This document shows positions 45,768 through 54,509 of a stretch of DNA of 64,000 nucleotides, one piece after another. Within the stretch, counting starts at the first letter, position 1. Every line of letters begins with the position of its first letter. Source of the stretch: Desulfuromonadaceae bacterium (GTDB taxonomy: Bacteria; Desulfobacterota; Desulfuromonadia; Geobacterales; Pseudopelobacteraceae). The stretch is from contig JAQTZV010000004.1 in NCBI GenBank assembly GCA_028687585.1, forward strand, positions 62,001-126,000. Reading direction: 5' to 3'. Under the pieces are notes generated by a model. The model did not search any database, had not been told where the DNA came from, and saw only the letters and a program-made list of their open reading frames with translations. A program made the position numbers and the translations under genes.

Positions 45768-47213
45768 CTATTCAGCCAACACCCAGGTGTCTTTGCTTCC
45801 CCCCCCCTGCGAAGAATTCACCACCAGCGAGCCTTTCCTCAGTGCCACTCTGGTCAGGCCGCCCGGCACAACCTCAATATCCTCACCGTAAATCACGTAG
45901 GGGCGCAGGTCGAGATGACGTGCTTCCAGTTCGCCGTCCATGTAGCAGACGTGGCGCGACAGGTAGACCACCGGCTGGGCAATATAATTGCGCGGATTCT
46001 CCTGCACCAGTCCCATGAATTCCTTGCGCGAGGCGGGAGTTGAGGAGGGGCCCATCAGCATGCCGTATCCTCCCGATTCGCTGACCGCCTTGATCACCAT
46101 GCGCTCCATGTTGTCAAAGACATACTCGCGATCTGCTGCATTGGTCATCTGGAACGTGGGGACATTTTGCAGGATCGGTTCCTGGCCGAGATAATAGCGG
46201 ATGATGTCCGGAACGTATGGATACACTGCCTTGTCATCGGCGATACCACTGCCCGGGGCATTGACAATGGCGACGTTCCCGGCGCGCCAGGCGTTGATAA
46301 CCCCGGCGATGCCGAGGGAGGAATCGGAGCGGAACACCAGCGGGTCAAGAAAATCGTCATCGATGCGGCGATAGATAACATCCACCCGCTGCAGGCCGGT
46401 GGTGGTTTTGAGATAGACAACATCGTTGACGACCACCATGTCACGCCCTTCAGCCAGCTCAACTCCCATCTCCTTGGCCAGAAAGGTGTGTTCGAAATAG
46501 GCTGAGTTATAGATACCGGGTGTGAGCAGCACGATCTCAGCGGTATCCTTGCCGCGCGGCGAGAGTGAACGTAGTGCCGCCAGCAGTAGAGAAGGGTAAT
46601 GTTCGACCCGGCGGACGCGGTATTTGCTGAAAAACTCCGGCAGAATGCGGCGCTCGATGACCCGGTTCTCGATCATGTAGGAAACGCCGGACGGCGTACG
46701 GAGATTATCTTCAAGAATCAGGAATTCACCTTTTTCGTCCCGGATAATGTCGATGCCGCTGACATGGGTATAAATACCGCCCGGCGGTACGATGCCGACG
46801 ATCTCTCGGCGAAAGTCGCGCCCCTGGTAGATCAGCTCGGGGGGGATGACGCCGTCCTTGATGATACGCTGTTCCCCGTACAGATCGCCCAGAAAAAGGT
46901 TCAGCGCCCGTACCCGCTGCTTGAGACCGGACTCAATTTTCACCCATTCCGCTGCGGTGATGATGCGCGGAATCAGGTCGAAGGGCCAGATGCGCTCAAT
47001 TCCCTCTTCGCTTTCACCGTAGACGGTAAAAGTGACCCCTTCTGCCTGCAGCGCCAGCTGGGATTCGTGAGCCTTGGCCTCCAGGGCACTGTTGCCGGTG
47101 GCCTTGATGTGATTCCAGAGCAGGCGGTAGTGGTCGCGCGGGGTGAAATCATCAGCGTAGAATTCATGGTAGGGGGTGCGGGGTTTGCTGCCCTGCATGC
47201 CGGCGTTATACAT
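45768..47213 (-). CDS. circularly permuted ATP-grasp protein
   Basis: A protein of 481 residues of the circularly permuted ATP-grasp type 2 family (formerly DUF404/DUF407). Typical segments are YEFYADDFTPRDHYRLLW-like HEFYADDFTPRDHYRLLWNH, GIDIIRDEKGEFLILEDNLR, TPSGVSYMIENR and RKGSLVVNSSQGGGSKDTWV at the end. ATP-grasp enzymes join a carboxylate to an amine through an acyl phosphate, so this is the likely peptide or amide ligase of the cluster. The ATG at 47213 has AAAAGGAG in front; the longer open frame overlaps the macro-domain gene and is not supported. Confidence 0.9.
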   Translation of the reverse strand: MYNAGMQGSKPRTPYHEFYADDFTPRDHYRLLWNHIKATGNSALEAKAHESQLALQAEGVTFTVYGESEEGIERIWPFDLIPRIITAAEWVKIESGLKQRVRALNLFLGDLYGEQRIIKDGVIPPELIYQGRDFRREIVGIVPPGGIYTHVSGIDIIRDEKGEFLILEDNLRTPSGVSYMIENRVIERRILPEFFSKYRVRRVEHYPSLLLAALRSLSPRGKDTAEIVLLTPGIYNSAYFEHTFLAKEMGVELAEGRDMVVVNDVVYLKTTTGLQRVDVIYRRIDDDFLDPLVFRSDSSLGIAGVINAWRAGNVAIVNAPGSGIADDKAVYPYVPDIIRYYLGQEPILQNVPTFQMTNAADREYVFDNMERMVIKAVSESGGYGMLMGPSSTPASRKEFMGLVQENPRNYIAQPVVYLSRHVCYMDGELEARHLDLRPYVIYGEDIEVVPGGLTRVALRKGSLVVNSSQGGGSKDTWVLAE

Positions 47214-47280
47214 GGCGCACTCCTTTTGTTCTAAGAGGTTTGACGAGTATACGTGTAATTTTAAACTGTGGCAAAAATTG

Positions 47281-47712
47281 TTATCTGTTCTGGCTGATAA
47301 CGACGAAGCGCTCATCAAACCACGGTTCGAGAAGCGGCTTGACATCCTCCCATGCAAGACCGCCGCCACCGCAGCCGGGCCGGGGCACGATAATCTTCTG
47401 CCACCCGGAGAGGTCCGTCAGTTGCCGCAATTCCTGCGCCGAACGGGCTATTAAACGCGGATCAGGGAGCGACCAGGGAGTCTCTTCAACCGGGAAGGTA
47501 ACGATGCCGTCGCCAAGATCAAGAACATGGTTGCCCTTTTCATTGAGCAGTCTGCCTAATTTGTGAGCAAGACCAGGGGAATGAAGAGCCGCCTGACGCG
47601 CCACACCACGACCGAAGATAGCCCGCCCGTCCGGTGTCAGCGACCCGTTGGTAGTGATGACAATGATACTTGTAGCGGCGTACGCCCAGATTTCTCCCGC
47701 AATCTCAAGCAA
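47281..47712 (-). CDS. macro-domain-like (ADP-ribose-binding) protein
   Basis: A small protein of about 143 residues resembling single macro-domain proteins that bind or hydrolyse ADP-ribose derivatives. The core ATSIIVITTNGSLTPDGRAI, then FGRGVARQAAL and IIVPRPGCGGGGLAWEDV fit that fold. I prefer the TTG at 47712, because family members begin close to IKGxIW, seen here as LEIAGEIW, and a GGAG lies seven bases upstream of it. An ATG 19 codons earlier (47769) is the alternative. It lies 67 bases upstream of the ATP-grasp gene on the same strand. Confidence 0.7.
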   Translation of the reverse strand: MLEIAGEIWAYAATSIIVITTNGSLTPDGRAIFGRGVARQAALHSPGLAHKLGRLLNEKGNHVLDLGDGIVTFPVEETPWSLPDPRLIARSAQELRQLTDLSGWQKIIVPRPGCGGGGLAWEDVKPLLEPWFDERFVVISQNR

Positions 47713-47921
47713 AGGTTTTCTCCGTGAGTGCCGCGTTTCAAAAATAGTCAGCGTGTATTGTATGCGCAATCACCGTGCCAATGTGCAATCAATTGCATGT
47801 TTTTATTCATTGAAATTGCATTGACGCTGATGTAGTACGGGTGGTAAGCAGAAACATCATCCGGCTATACATTCAAACATTTTCTGATATGATCAACCAA
47901 TACATCTACTGAGGTGCCGCT

Positions 47922-48554
47922 ATGACAGCCGCCATGCCCAAAATTCTGATTATCGATGATGAAACGATGAATGCGCGTATTCTTGAGATGACGCTGGAGG
48001 ATGATTACGAGACTATGATTGCATATACCGGGGATGATGCCATTCGCCTGGTCACCGAGTGGCAGCCTGATCTGCTGCTGCTGGATGTCATGATGCCGGA
48101 GCTAAGCGGTTTTGATGTGTGCCGGATTATCAAGTCAGAGACTGTTTCTGCATCGATTCCGATTATTTTCGTTACGGCCCTCGACAAACCGTCCGATGAA
48201 TCAATAGGGTTGACGCTTGGTGCCGTAGACTACATTACCAAGCCGATTAACCCGGATATCGTGAAGCTCAGAGTAAAAAATCATCTTGCCCTCAAGTTCC
48301 AACGGGACGAACTGCGGCAGCAGCGGGATACTCTGCAGCGCCAGAAGTGTGAACTTGAAGAATCAATTGATCGGGTAAAACGCCTGGAGGGCATAATCTC
48401 CATCTGCATGTACTGTAAAAAAATCCGTAACGAAGAAAAGCTGTGGGAGCAGATGGAAAAATACATCTCCGAGCATTCAGACGCACTGTTCAGCCATGGC
48501 GTTTGCCCTGACTGCATTGGTGAGTTTAAAAAATCAATGTCGCGGTTCGCGTGA
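47922..48554 (+). CDS. response regulator with C-terminal Cys-motif domain
   Basis: A protein of 210 residues. The receiver at about 6-125 has IIDDETMN, acceptor D55 in LLLLDVMMPELSG and Lys in YITKPINP. A coiled coil at about 130-155 leads into a small domain with C162-M-Y-C165 and C195-P-D-C198 in the frame IISICMYCKKIRNEEKLWEQ and SHGVCPDCIGEF, which can form a four-cysteine zinc or Fe-S site. This receiver plus Cys-module arrangement recurs in environmental Proteobacteria, but the output is undefined. RBS GAGGTG precedes the ATG. It diverges from the ATP-grasp cluster. Confidence 0.85.
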   Translation: MTAAMPKILIIDDETMNARILEMTLEDDYETMIAYTGDDAIRLVTEWQPDLLLLDVMMPELSGFDVCRIIKSETVSASIPIIFVTALDKPSDESIGLTLGAVDYITKPINPDIVKLRVKNHLALKFQRDELRQQRDTLQRQKCELEESIDRVKRLEGIISICMYCKKIRNEEKLWEQMEKYISEHSDALFSHGVCPDCIGEFKKSMSRFA

Positions 48555-48585
48555 GAAGACAATTATATAACAAGGAACTCTTTGA

Positions 48586-48675
48586 CTATCTCAAGCATTC
48601 CCTGGCCGATCCCTGAAGATAATCAAAAACCTCCCCGCGGGTGGTGATGAAACCCGGCATCTGGTTCAGGATGTC
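48586..48675 (-). pseudogene. 3' fragment of the small gene at 60103
   Basis: The - strand reads DILNQMPGFITTRGEVFDYL, then QGSARECLR and a stop. This matches the last 29 residues of the protein at 60103-60390 with only two changes, and the DNA is almost as similar. No start or 5' part is present upstream, so this is a truncated remnant. The rest of the 384-base gap to 48938 holds nothing I recognise. Confidence 0.8.
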
Positions 48676-48938
48676 CCCCCGTTGTCTCAATCGTTCTCAT
48701 TCCCTTTCTTTGAGCGGACTCATCACGCGATTAACCGTATCAACAGCTATCCCCAAGTCAATCTTACATGAAATCATCAGCGGACATCCGACGTTATTAT
48801 TTCTGATACAGAAAACGTGACAACACCTCAATGGTTTGTTGCAATTTATTCATTATTGGCACACTATCAAAGCAGTGTTGTCAACGATAATTTAAATAGT
48901 AAATAGTTACTGTTTTTGCGAATAAGGAAAACTACTCC

Positions 48939-49586
48939 ATGAAAATAAAGATACTTCTTGCCTTTAAGCAGAAAAAAATGCGCGAAGGCCTCCGCAGCCT
49001 TCTGGAAAAGTACGACGACTTTGAGGTGGCGGCCTGGGCCGACAATGGTGAAAACACGGTCGCCCTCACCGGAGAGCACAAACCGGACGTAGTCGTAATG
49101 GATACAGCGCTGCCCGGCTTGGACGGCATCGAGACTATCCACCGCATTATCGCCAAAGCCCCCGGCGCCAAGGTGATCGCCTTGACGATGAGCCTGGAAA
49201 AATGTTCGGTAGTTGAAATGCTCAAAGCAGGAACAAGCGGTTACGTGCTGATGGAGAGTGCCTTCGAGGAGGTGGTTGACGCCATCCATGAGGTTGTCTC
49301 AGGCAGCACCTATCTGAGTACTCCTGTTATCAAAATGGTACTCGGCGATTATATTCACAAGCAGCTGAGCGAAAAAGCCACCATCTTTTCGATTCTTACA
49401 CCCAGAGAGAGTGAGGTACTCAAGCTTGTTGCTGAAGGGCGCAGTACCGCACAGATTGCATCCGACATTGATATCAGCATGAAAACCGTTGATACACACC
49501 GTCAGCACATCATGGACAAACTTAACATACGGGGCATAGCCGATCTCACCAGATATGCAATCCGCGAAGGAATCTCACCTCTCTAG
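48939..49586 (+). CDS. NarL/LuxR-family regulator with degenerate receiver
   Basis: A protein of 215 residues with a receiver fold and a C-terminal LuxR-type helix-turn-helix (LTPRESEVLKLVAEGRSTAQ, DISMKTVDTHRQHIMDKLNI). The DNA-binding half looks fully functional. The receiver keeps D55 in VVVMDTALPGLDG. It has lost the acidic pair at its N-terminus (ILLAFKQKK in place of LLVDDH) and the conserved Lys (GYVLMESAF in place of GYVLKD). Phosphorylation by the normal chemistry is thus unlikely, and regulation may be constitutive or by another signal. Compare the intact relative at 9490. Confidence 0.85.
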   Translation: MKIKILLAFKQKKMREGLRSLLEKYDDFEVAAWADNGENTVALTGEHKPDVVVMDTALPGLDGIETIHRIIAKAPGAKVIALTMSLEKCSVVEMLKAGTSGYVLMESAFEEVVDAIHEVVSGSTYLSTPVIKMVLGDYIHKQLSEKATIFSILTPRESEVLKLVAEGRSTAQIASDIDISMKTVDTHRQHIMDKLNIRGIADLTRYAIREGISPL

Positions 49587-49907
49587 CAATACTCTCTCAT
49601 CACGGTATTTCTTTCCGTCACCCGAACTATCCGACACGTCGTATCAGTACTTCCCCCGATAGTAATAATCTATCAAAATACGTAAATATACATATTGCAG
49701 TTAAATCGGACTCAAGCGCCAGACCAAGGCAGGTGATCCCTGTTGAGCATGGCCGCGACTCCGTGGCCTCCGGTTCGGGGCACGCATGTCGCCGCGGCAT
49801 TATCGACAGCCACCAGCGCAAGCTGCGTTGGGGATGCATCTGTTTCTACAAAAGAGGTTTTTACTATCTGCACATACGGTGAAAATGGAAACACGTGAGG
49901 GTTGCCA
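49587..49907. other. gene-free gap, nothing recognised
   Basis: These 321 bases separate the LuxR-type regulator from the PAS kinase. An open frame on the - strand continues into the kinase gene, but it has no homology I know and no usable start. The first part is AT-rich, the second GC-rich. The ribosome binding site of the kinase (GAGGG) lies at its right end. I see no terminator or promoter with confidence. Confidence 0.5.
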
Positions 49908-51974
49908 ATGGTAATCGACAAAGACGCGGGGGTGTCAACAACAGCCGCCGAAATGTGCCGACCACGGATCGAGGAGGGGGCACAGAGATTCGACCATGTC
50001 CCCGATGTCTCCCGGATTGAACTGGAGACGCAAATGGCAGAGTTGCGCGGTGCCCATGCGGAGCTTGAGTTGTCCCGGAATAAGTATGCCGAACTATATG
50101 ACTGTGCCCCCGTCGGCAATTTCACCTTTGATATGCGCGGAGTGATACGGGAGGTAAATCTTGCCGGCGCGCAGCTGTTGGGAATAGAGCGACGACTGCT
50201 GACCAATAAATCTATTATCAATTTTATTGCTGATGCAGACGGGAGGGAGATATTTTCCAGACACCTCGAACATGTTTTGCAACGAAAGGGCATGCAGAGA
50301 TGTGCAATCAGACTCAGCGTAAAAGACGGCACGGAGATCTATGGCCAACTACAGAGCGTTACGGTGGGCAATGTCGGAAGCAAGGGCGGTTATGTCCTTA
50401 CCTCAATAGTTGATGGCACGGTTGGCAAAAAATTGGAAACGGAAATCCAGGGTGCCCGGGAATTTGCCGAGAATATTGTTGAAACCGTGCGTGAACCGCT
50501 GGTGGTACTGAATTCCGACCTGAAGATCCTCACCGCCAACCACAGTTTCTACGACACCTTCAAAGCAACGCCCGAGGAAACTATCGGCAATTTTATCTAT
50601 GATCTCGGCAACCGGCAATGGGACATTCCCAAACTGCGGGTACTCGTTGAGGAAATCCTCCCCCATGATACCGTGATCAATGGTTATGAAGTCGAGCATG
50701 ATTTTCCCGGCATCGGCCGCAAGATTATTCTGCTCAATGCACGGGAGATATTCAGGGAAAACATCGGCTCGCATATTATCCTGCTGGCAATGGAGGACAT
50801 CACCGAGCGCAAACAGCTGGAAGCGGAAATCCTCGATGCCCGGGAATATGCCGAGAACATTGTCGAAACTGTGCGTAAACCGCTGGTAGTGCTGAATTCC
50901 GACCTGAAGATCCTCACCGCCAACCACAGCTTCTACGACACCTTCAAAGCAACGCCCGAGGAGACAATCGGCAAGTTCATCTACGATCTCGGTAACCGGC
51001 AATGGGACATTCCCAAGCTCCGGGTACTCTTTGAGGAGATCCTCCCTCTTGAAACCGTGTTCAATGGCTATGAAGTCGAGCATGATTTTCCCGGTATCGG
51101 CCGCAAAACTATTCTGCTCAATGCCCGCCAGATTTTCCGGGAAAACATCGGTTCACACATAATCCTGCTGGCTATGGAAGACATTACCGAACGGAAGAGG
51201 GCCGAGGAGGAGATCCAAAACCTCAATCGTGATTTGGAACTACGTGTAATGGAACGAACCTCCCAGCTCCAAGGCGCAAACCAGGAACTGGAGGCCTTTG
51301 CCTATTCGGTATCCCACGACCTGCGTGCGCCGCTGCGGGCCATGGGTGGTTTCAGCCAGGCCCTGATGGAAGATTTTGGCGACACGCTGGAGGCGGAGGC
51401 GCACGACTATCTCAACGAGATCGTCATCGGGAGCCGGCATATGGGTCAGTTGATAGACGGACTGCTCACCCTGTCGCGCAGCACCCGGGGAGAACTGCGC
51501 CACGACCGGATAGACCTCTCCCTCATGGCGGATCGCATCCGCACTGAACTCGAGCGGTTGGAGCCGCTGCGCCGGGTGGAGTGGCGAATCGAACCTGGTT
51601 TAAGTTCAGGTGGAGATGCACGTATGATCGAGGTGATCATGAGAAACCTTCTCGACAACGCCTGGAAGTACACCACGGGCACGGCGGAGGCGATAATTCG
51701 TGTGTATGCCGAAACGGAGGGAAGTGAACTCTATTTCTGTGTCGCGGATAACGGCGCCGGATTCGATATGGCCCACGCCGGGAAACTCTTTCAACCGTTC
51801 CAGCGTCTGCATCGACAGGACGAATTTCCCGGCATAGGCATCGGTCTGGCAACGGCCCAGCGCATCGTACACCGTCATGGCGGCACATTCCATGCGACAG
51901 GTATTCCCCATAAGGGGGCAACATTCAGGTTTTCACTGCCATACGGAGAAGATCAGCAAAGGGAGCAACTATGA
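49908..51974 (+). CDS. PAS-repeat sensor histidine kinase
   Basis: A soluble kinase of 688 residues with three PAS domains at about 45-170, 180-300 and 308-430. Next come HisKA with SVSHDLRAPLRAMGGFSQAL (H470) and HATPase (VADNGAGFDMAHAGKLFQPF). The transmitter is of the phytochrome-like type. PAS 2 and PAS 3 are near-identical copies (LNSDLKILTANHSFYDTFKA in both), encoded by a tandem repeat with a 384-base period. The ATG at 49908 follows GAGGG; the TTG two codons earlier is less likely. The receiver at 51971 overlaps by four bases and is the likely partner. Confidence 0.9.
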   Translation: MVIDKDAGVSTTAAEMCRPRIEEGAQRFDHVPDVSRIELETQMAELRGAHAELELSRNKYAELYDCAPVGNFTFDMRGVIREVNLAGAQLLGIERRLLTNKSIINFIADADGREIFSRHLEHVLQRKGMQRCAIRLSVKDGTEIYGQLQSVTVGNVGSKGGYVLTSIVDGTVGKKLETEIQGAREFAENIVETVREPLVVLNSDLKILTANHSFYDTFKATPEETIGNFIYDLGNRQWDIPKLRVLVEEILPHDTVINGYEVEHDFPGIGRKIILLNAREIFRENIGSHIILLAMEDITERKQLEAEILDAREYAENIVETVRKPLVVLNSDLKILTANHSFYDTFKATPEETIGKFIYDLGNRQWDIPKLRVLFEEILPLETVFNGYEVEHDFPGIGRKTILLNARQIFRENIGSHIILLAMEDITERKRAEEEIQNLNRDLELRVMERTSQLQGANQELEAFAYSVSHDLRAPLRAMGGFSQALMEDFGDTLEAEAHDYLNEIVIGSRHMGQLIDGLLTLSRSTRGELRHDRIDLSLMADRIRTELERLEPLRRVEWRIEPGLSSGGDARMIEVIMRNLLDNAWKYTTGTAEAIIRVYAETEGSELYFCVADNGAGFDMAHAGKLFQPFQRLHRQDEFPGIGIGLATAQRIVHRHGGTFHATGIPHKGATFRFSLPYGEDQQREQL
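50435..51202 (+). repeat. tandem duplication of a PAS-encoding unit (2 x 384 bp)
   Basis: Unit 1 spans 50435-50818 and unit 2 spans 50819-51202. They match at nearly every base, beginning GGAA(A/G)CGGAAATCC and ending before the coiled coil that leads to HisKA. The few differences are mainly silent or conservative, such as Asn/Lys in ETIGNFIYDL against ETIGKFIYDL. Confidence 0.9.
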
Positions 51975-52432
51975 ATATCAACAGGTCGATACTGATGGTG
52001 GAAGATAACCCGCAGGATGAGAAGCTGATGCTGCGCGCATTGAACAAGGTCAATCTGGCCAATCGGGTGGTTGTGGTACGCGACGGGCAGCAGGCGCTCG
52101 ATTACCTGTTCCGGGAGGGGGAGTTTGCCGGTCGTGAAGGAGACGACTTTCCGGCCATTGTTCTGCTCGACATCGGCCTGCCACGCGTCAGCGGTCTCGA
52201 AGTTCTGAAGAGGCTACGCGACGATCCGAGGACCCACCTTCAGCCGGTGGTGATTTTGACCTCCTCCGACGAGGAGCGGGACCGGCTTGCAAGCTATGAG
52301 GACGGCGCCAACAGTTTTGTGCGCAAACCGCTCGACTTCAGCGAATTTGCCGAAACGGTGGCACGTCTCGGCATCTACTGGCTGGCGGTCAATAAACCGC
52401 CTCAGGAGAAGTATCATGTCCGAACCCCTTAA
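51971..52432 (+). CDS. single-domain response regulator (Rcp1-like)
   Basis: A receiver of 153 residues of the Rcp1 type, the usual partner of phytochrome-like kinases. It has LMVEDNPQDEKLMLRAL, VVVRDGQQALDYLFREGE, the acceptor Asp in IVLLDIGLPRVSG near residue 64, and Lys in FVRKPLDF. It overlaps the PAS kinase by four bases and the next gene by 17, so it lies within a translationally coupled chain. The kinase at 49908 has the matching transmitter type. No output domain is present. Confidence 0.9.
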   Translation: MNINRSILMVEDNPQDEKLMLRALNKVNLANRVVVVRDGQQALDYLFREGEFAGREGDDFPAIVLLDIGLPRVSGLEVLKRLRDDPRTHLQPVVILTSSDEERDRLASYEDGANSFVRKPLDFSEFAETVARLGIYWLAVNKPPQEKYHVRTP

Positions 52433-54509
52433 TATCCTGGTTATCGAGGACAGCAATGCCGACTTCCTGATGGTCGAGCGCCATCTGAAACAGAACGGAG
52501 TGGCAGCCACCTGTTGTCGTGTAGACACGCTTGCCACGTTGAAAGATGCCATTGGCAGGGGGAAATGGAACCTGGTGCTGGCCGACTACAGCGTGCCTCA
52601 GCTCGGTTTTCAGGAGAGCCTTGACCTGATCCGGACGGCACTCCCCGATCTGCCGGTGATTATGGTCACTGGTTCCCTGAGTGAGGAAGTGGCGGTGGAA
52701 CTCCTTAAACGGGGAGTTTGTGATTTCGTGCTCAAGGGCAATCTGGCCCGCCTGGTTCCCGCGATTCAGCGGAGTCTGAATGAGGCGGAGATTGACAAGC
52801 TGTACAAGGAGGAGATGAAGCGGAACGAAACACGTCTTAGAAGTCTGGTGGATATATTGCAGTATCCCTCCGAAACTATTCAGGAATTTCTTGATTATGT
52901 GATGAATAAAACCCTTCAACTGACTGAGAGCAAGATCGGTTACATTTATCGTTACCATGAAGATCGAGCAGAGTTTGTTCTTAACTCCTGGTCCAGAGAG
53001 GTAATGGCCGAATGCACCGTTCTCAATCCTTCCACCTGTTACGAATTGGACAAAACCGGGATCTGGGGTGAGGCTGTCCGGCAGCGCCGATCTATCATCG
53101 TTAATGACTACCAAGCAGCTCACCCTCTGAAAAAGGGCTACCCCAAAGGCCATGTCCAACTTCTGAAATTTATGACCGTCCCGATCTTCAAGGGCAATAG
53201 CATTGTCGGCGTGATCGGTCTGGCAAACAAAGAAACCGATTATGATGCAACCGATATTCTTCAAGTGTCGCTGCTGACGGAGGTTCTTTGGAAAACCGTC
53301 GAGCGTATGCAGTCTGAGACGGAGCGGGAGAAACTCGAAGAACAGTTCCGCCAGACACAGAAAATGGAGGCAATCGGCCAGCTGGCCGGAGGTGTGGCCC
53401 ATGACTTCAACAATATCCTTCAGGCGATCTTCAGCTATTCGCACCTGATTCTGGCTAAAGCGAGGGACAACGAACCGGTTAAACATTATGTAGAAGAGCT
53501 GTTGAAAGCATCCAACAGAGCTGCCGATCTTACCAAAAGCCTCCTGGCTTTCAGCAGAAAACAGGAAGTAACTCTGACCGTGATCGATATCAGCGAAGTT
53601 ATAAAGGGAAACGAAGCGTTTCTCCGCAGGCTGATCAGAGAAGATATTGAGCTGAAGGTAACCTGCACAGGGGAGCCACTTACTGTGCTGGCTGATCGGG
53701 GGCAGATAGAGCAGGTGTTCATGAACCTCGTCACCAATGGCCGCGACGCCATGCCGAACGGCGGCATGCTCTCCATTGAAACGCAACGCGTAACCCTGGG
53801 GCAGGATTTTATCGATACCCACGGCTACGGCACGGCTGGTGTCTATTCTTTCTTCTCGGTTTCCGATAGCGGCTTTGGCATGGACAAGGAGACGCAGTCC
53901 CACATATTTGAGCCGTTCTTCACCACGAAAGAGCAGGGGAAGGGAACGGGGCTCGGCCTTTCGATGGCGTACGGAATCATCAAGAAACATGACGGCCTTA
54001 TCACGGTCTACAGTGAACCCGGTTCGGGTACAATCTTCAAAATCTATTTGCCCCTCGTACAAGCATCGGCACTCGCGGGAGAAAAAAATGTTCAGGAGGC
54101 GGTTTCCCTGCGAGGCGGAACCGAGACCATTCTTGTGGGCGAGGACGATGCCGCTCTGCGGAGGTTGTCAAAAAATGTACTGGGTCACTATGGCTATCAG
54201 GTGATAGAGGCGGTAGATGGCCAGGATGCGGTGGACAAGTTTATTGAATACGGTGATAGCATTGATCTTGTTATCCTTGATGCGATCATGCCGAAAAAAA
54301 ACGGCAAAATGGCGTGCGACGAGATGAGAACAGTACGCCCCGACCTGCAAGTGCTTTTTGTCAGCGGCTACGCGAAGGATATTTTTGCGGATGACAAGGC
54401 GCTTGATGAGAACTCCGTATTTATCCAGAAGCCGGTCTCACCCGATGTGCTTTTGGCAAAGGTACGGGAGATGCTGGATAAAAGAATATCCGCCGGAGGT
54501 AGCATTTGA
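52416..54509 (+). CDS. hybrid histidine kinase (REC-GAF-HisKA-HATPase-REC)
   Basis: A soluble hybrid kinase of 697 residues. The N-terminal receiver has [11 protein letters not shown] and [15 protein letters not shown] domain covers about 150-300 ([20 protein letters not shown], ending [14 protein letters not shown]). HisKA has [12 protein letters not shown] (H329), HATPase [20 protein letters not shown], and the C-terminal receiver D622 ([13 protein letters not shown]). The start at 52416 has AGGAGAAG upstream and overlaps the receiver gene. A longer frame from 52287 lies inside the preceding gene and is not real. The TGA overlaps the TTG start of the HD-GYP gene. Confidence 0.9.
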   Translation: MSEPLNILVIEDSNADFLMVERHLKQNGVAATCCRVDTLATLKDAIGRGKWNLVLADYSVPQLGFQESLDLIRTALPDLPVIMVTGSLSEEVAVELLKRGVCDFVLKGNLARLVPAIQRSLNEAEIDKLYKEEMKRNETRLRSLVDILQYPSETIQEFLDYVMNKTLQLTESKIGYIYRYHEDRAEFVLNSWSREVMAECTVLNPSTCYELDKTGIWGEAVRQRRSIIVNDYQAAHPLKKGYPKGHVQLLKFMTVPIFKGNSIVGVIGLANKETDYDATDILQVSLLTEVLWKTVERMQSETEREKLEEQFRQTQKMEAIGQLAGGVAHDFNNILQAIFSYSHLILAKARDNEPVKHYVEELLKASNRAADLTKSLLAFSRKQEVTLTVIDISEVIKGNEAFLRRLIREDIELKVTCTGEPLTVLADRGQIEQVFMNLVTNGRDAMPNGGMLSIETQRVTLGQDFIDTHGYGTAGVYSFFSVSDSGFGMDKETQSHIFEPFFTTKEQGKGTGLGLSMAYGIIKKHDGLITVYSEPGSGTIFKIYLPLVQASALAGEKNVQEAVSLRGGTETILVGEDDAALRRLSKNVLGHYGYQVIEAVDGQDAVDKFIEYGDSIDLVILDAIMPKKNGKMACDEMRTVRPDLQVLFVSGYAKDIFADDKALDENSVFIQKPVSPDVLLAKVREMLDKRISAGGSI

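Noticed and set aside
49712-50332. Open frame of 206 codons on the - strand covering part of the gap before the PAS kinase
   Set aside because: More than half is antisense to the kinase, there is no ribosome binding site and no known motif. The part in the gap might be a decayed gene, but I cannot support that.
52389-54062. Open frame of 557 codons on the - strand
   Set aside because: It is fully antisense to the hybrid kinase at 52416, whose domains are unmistakable; the antisense protein has no recognisable motifs.
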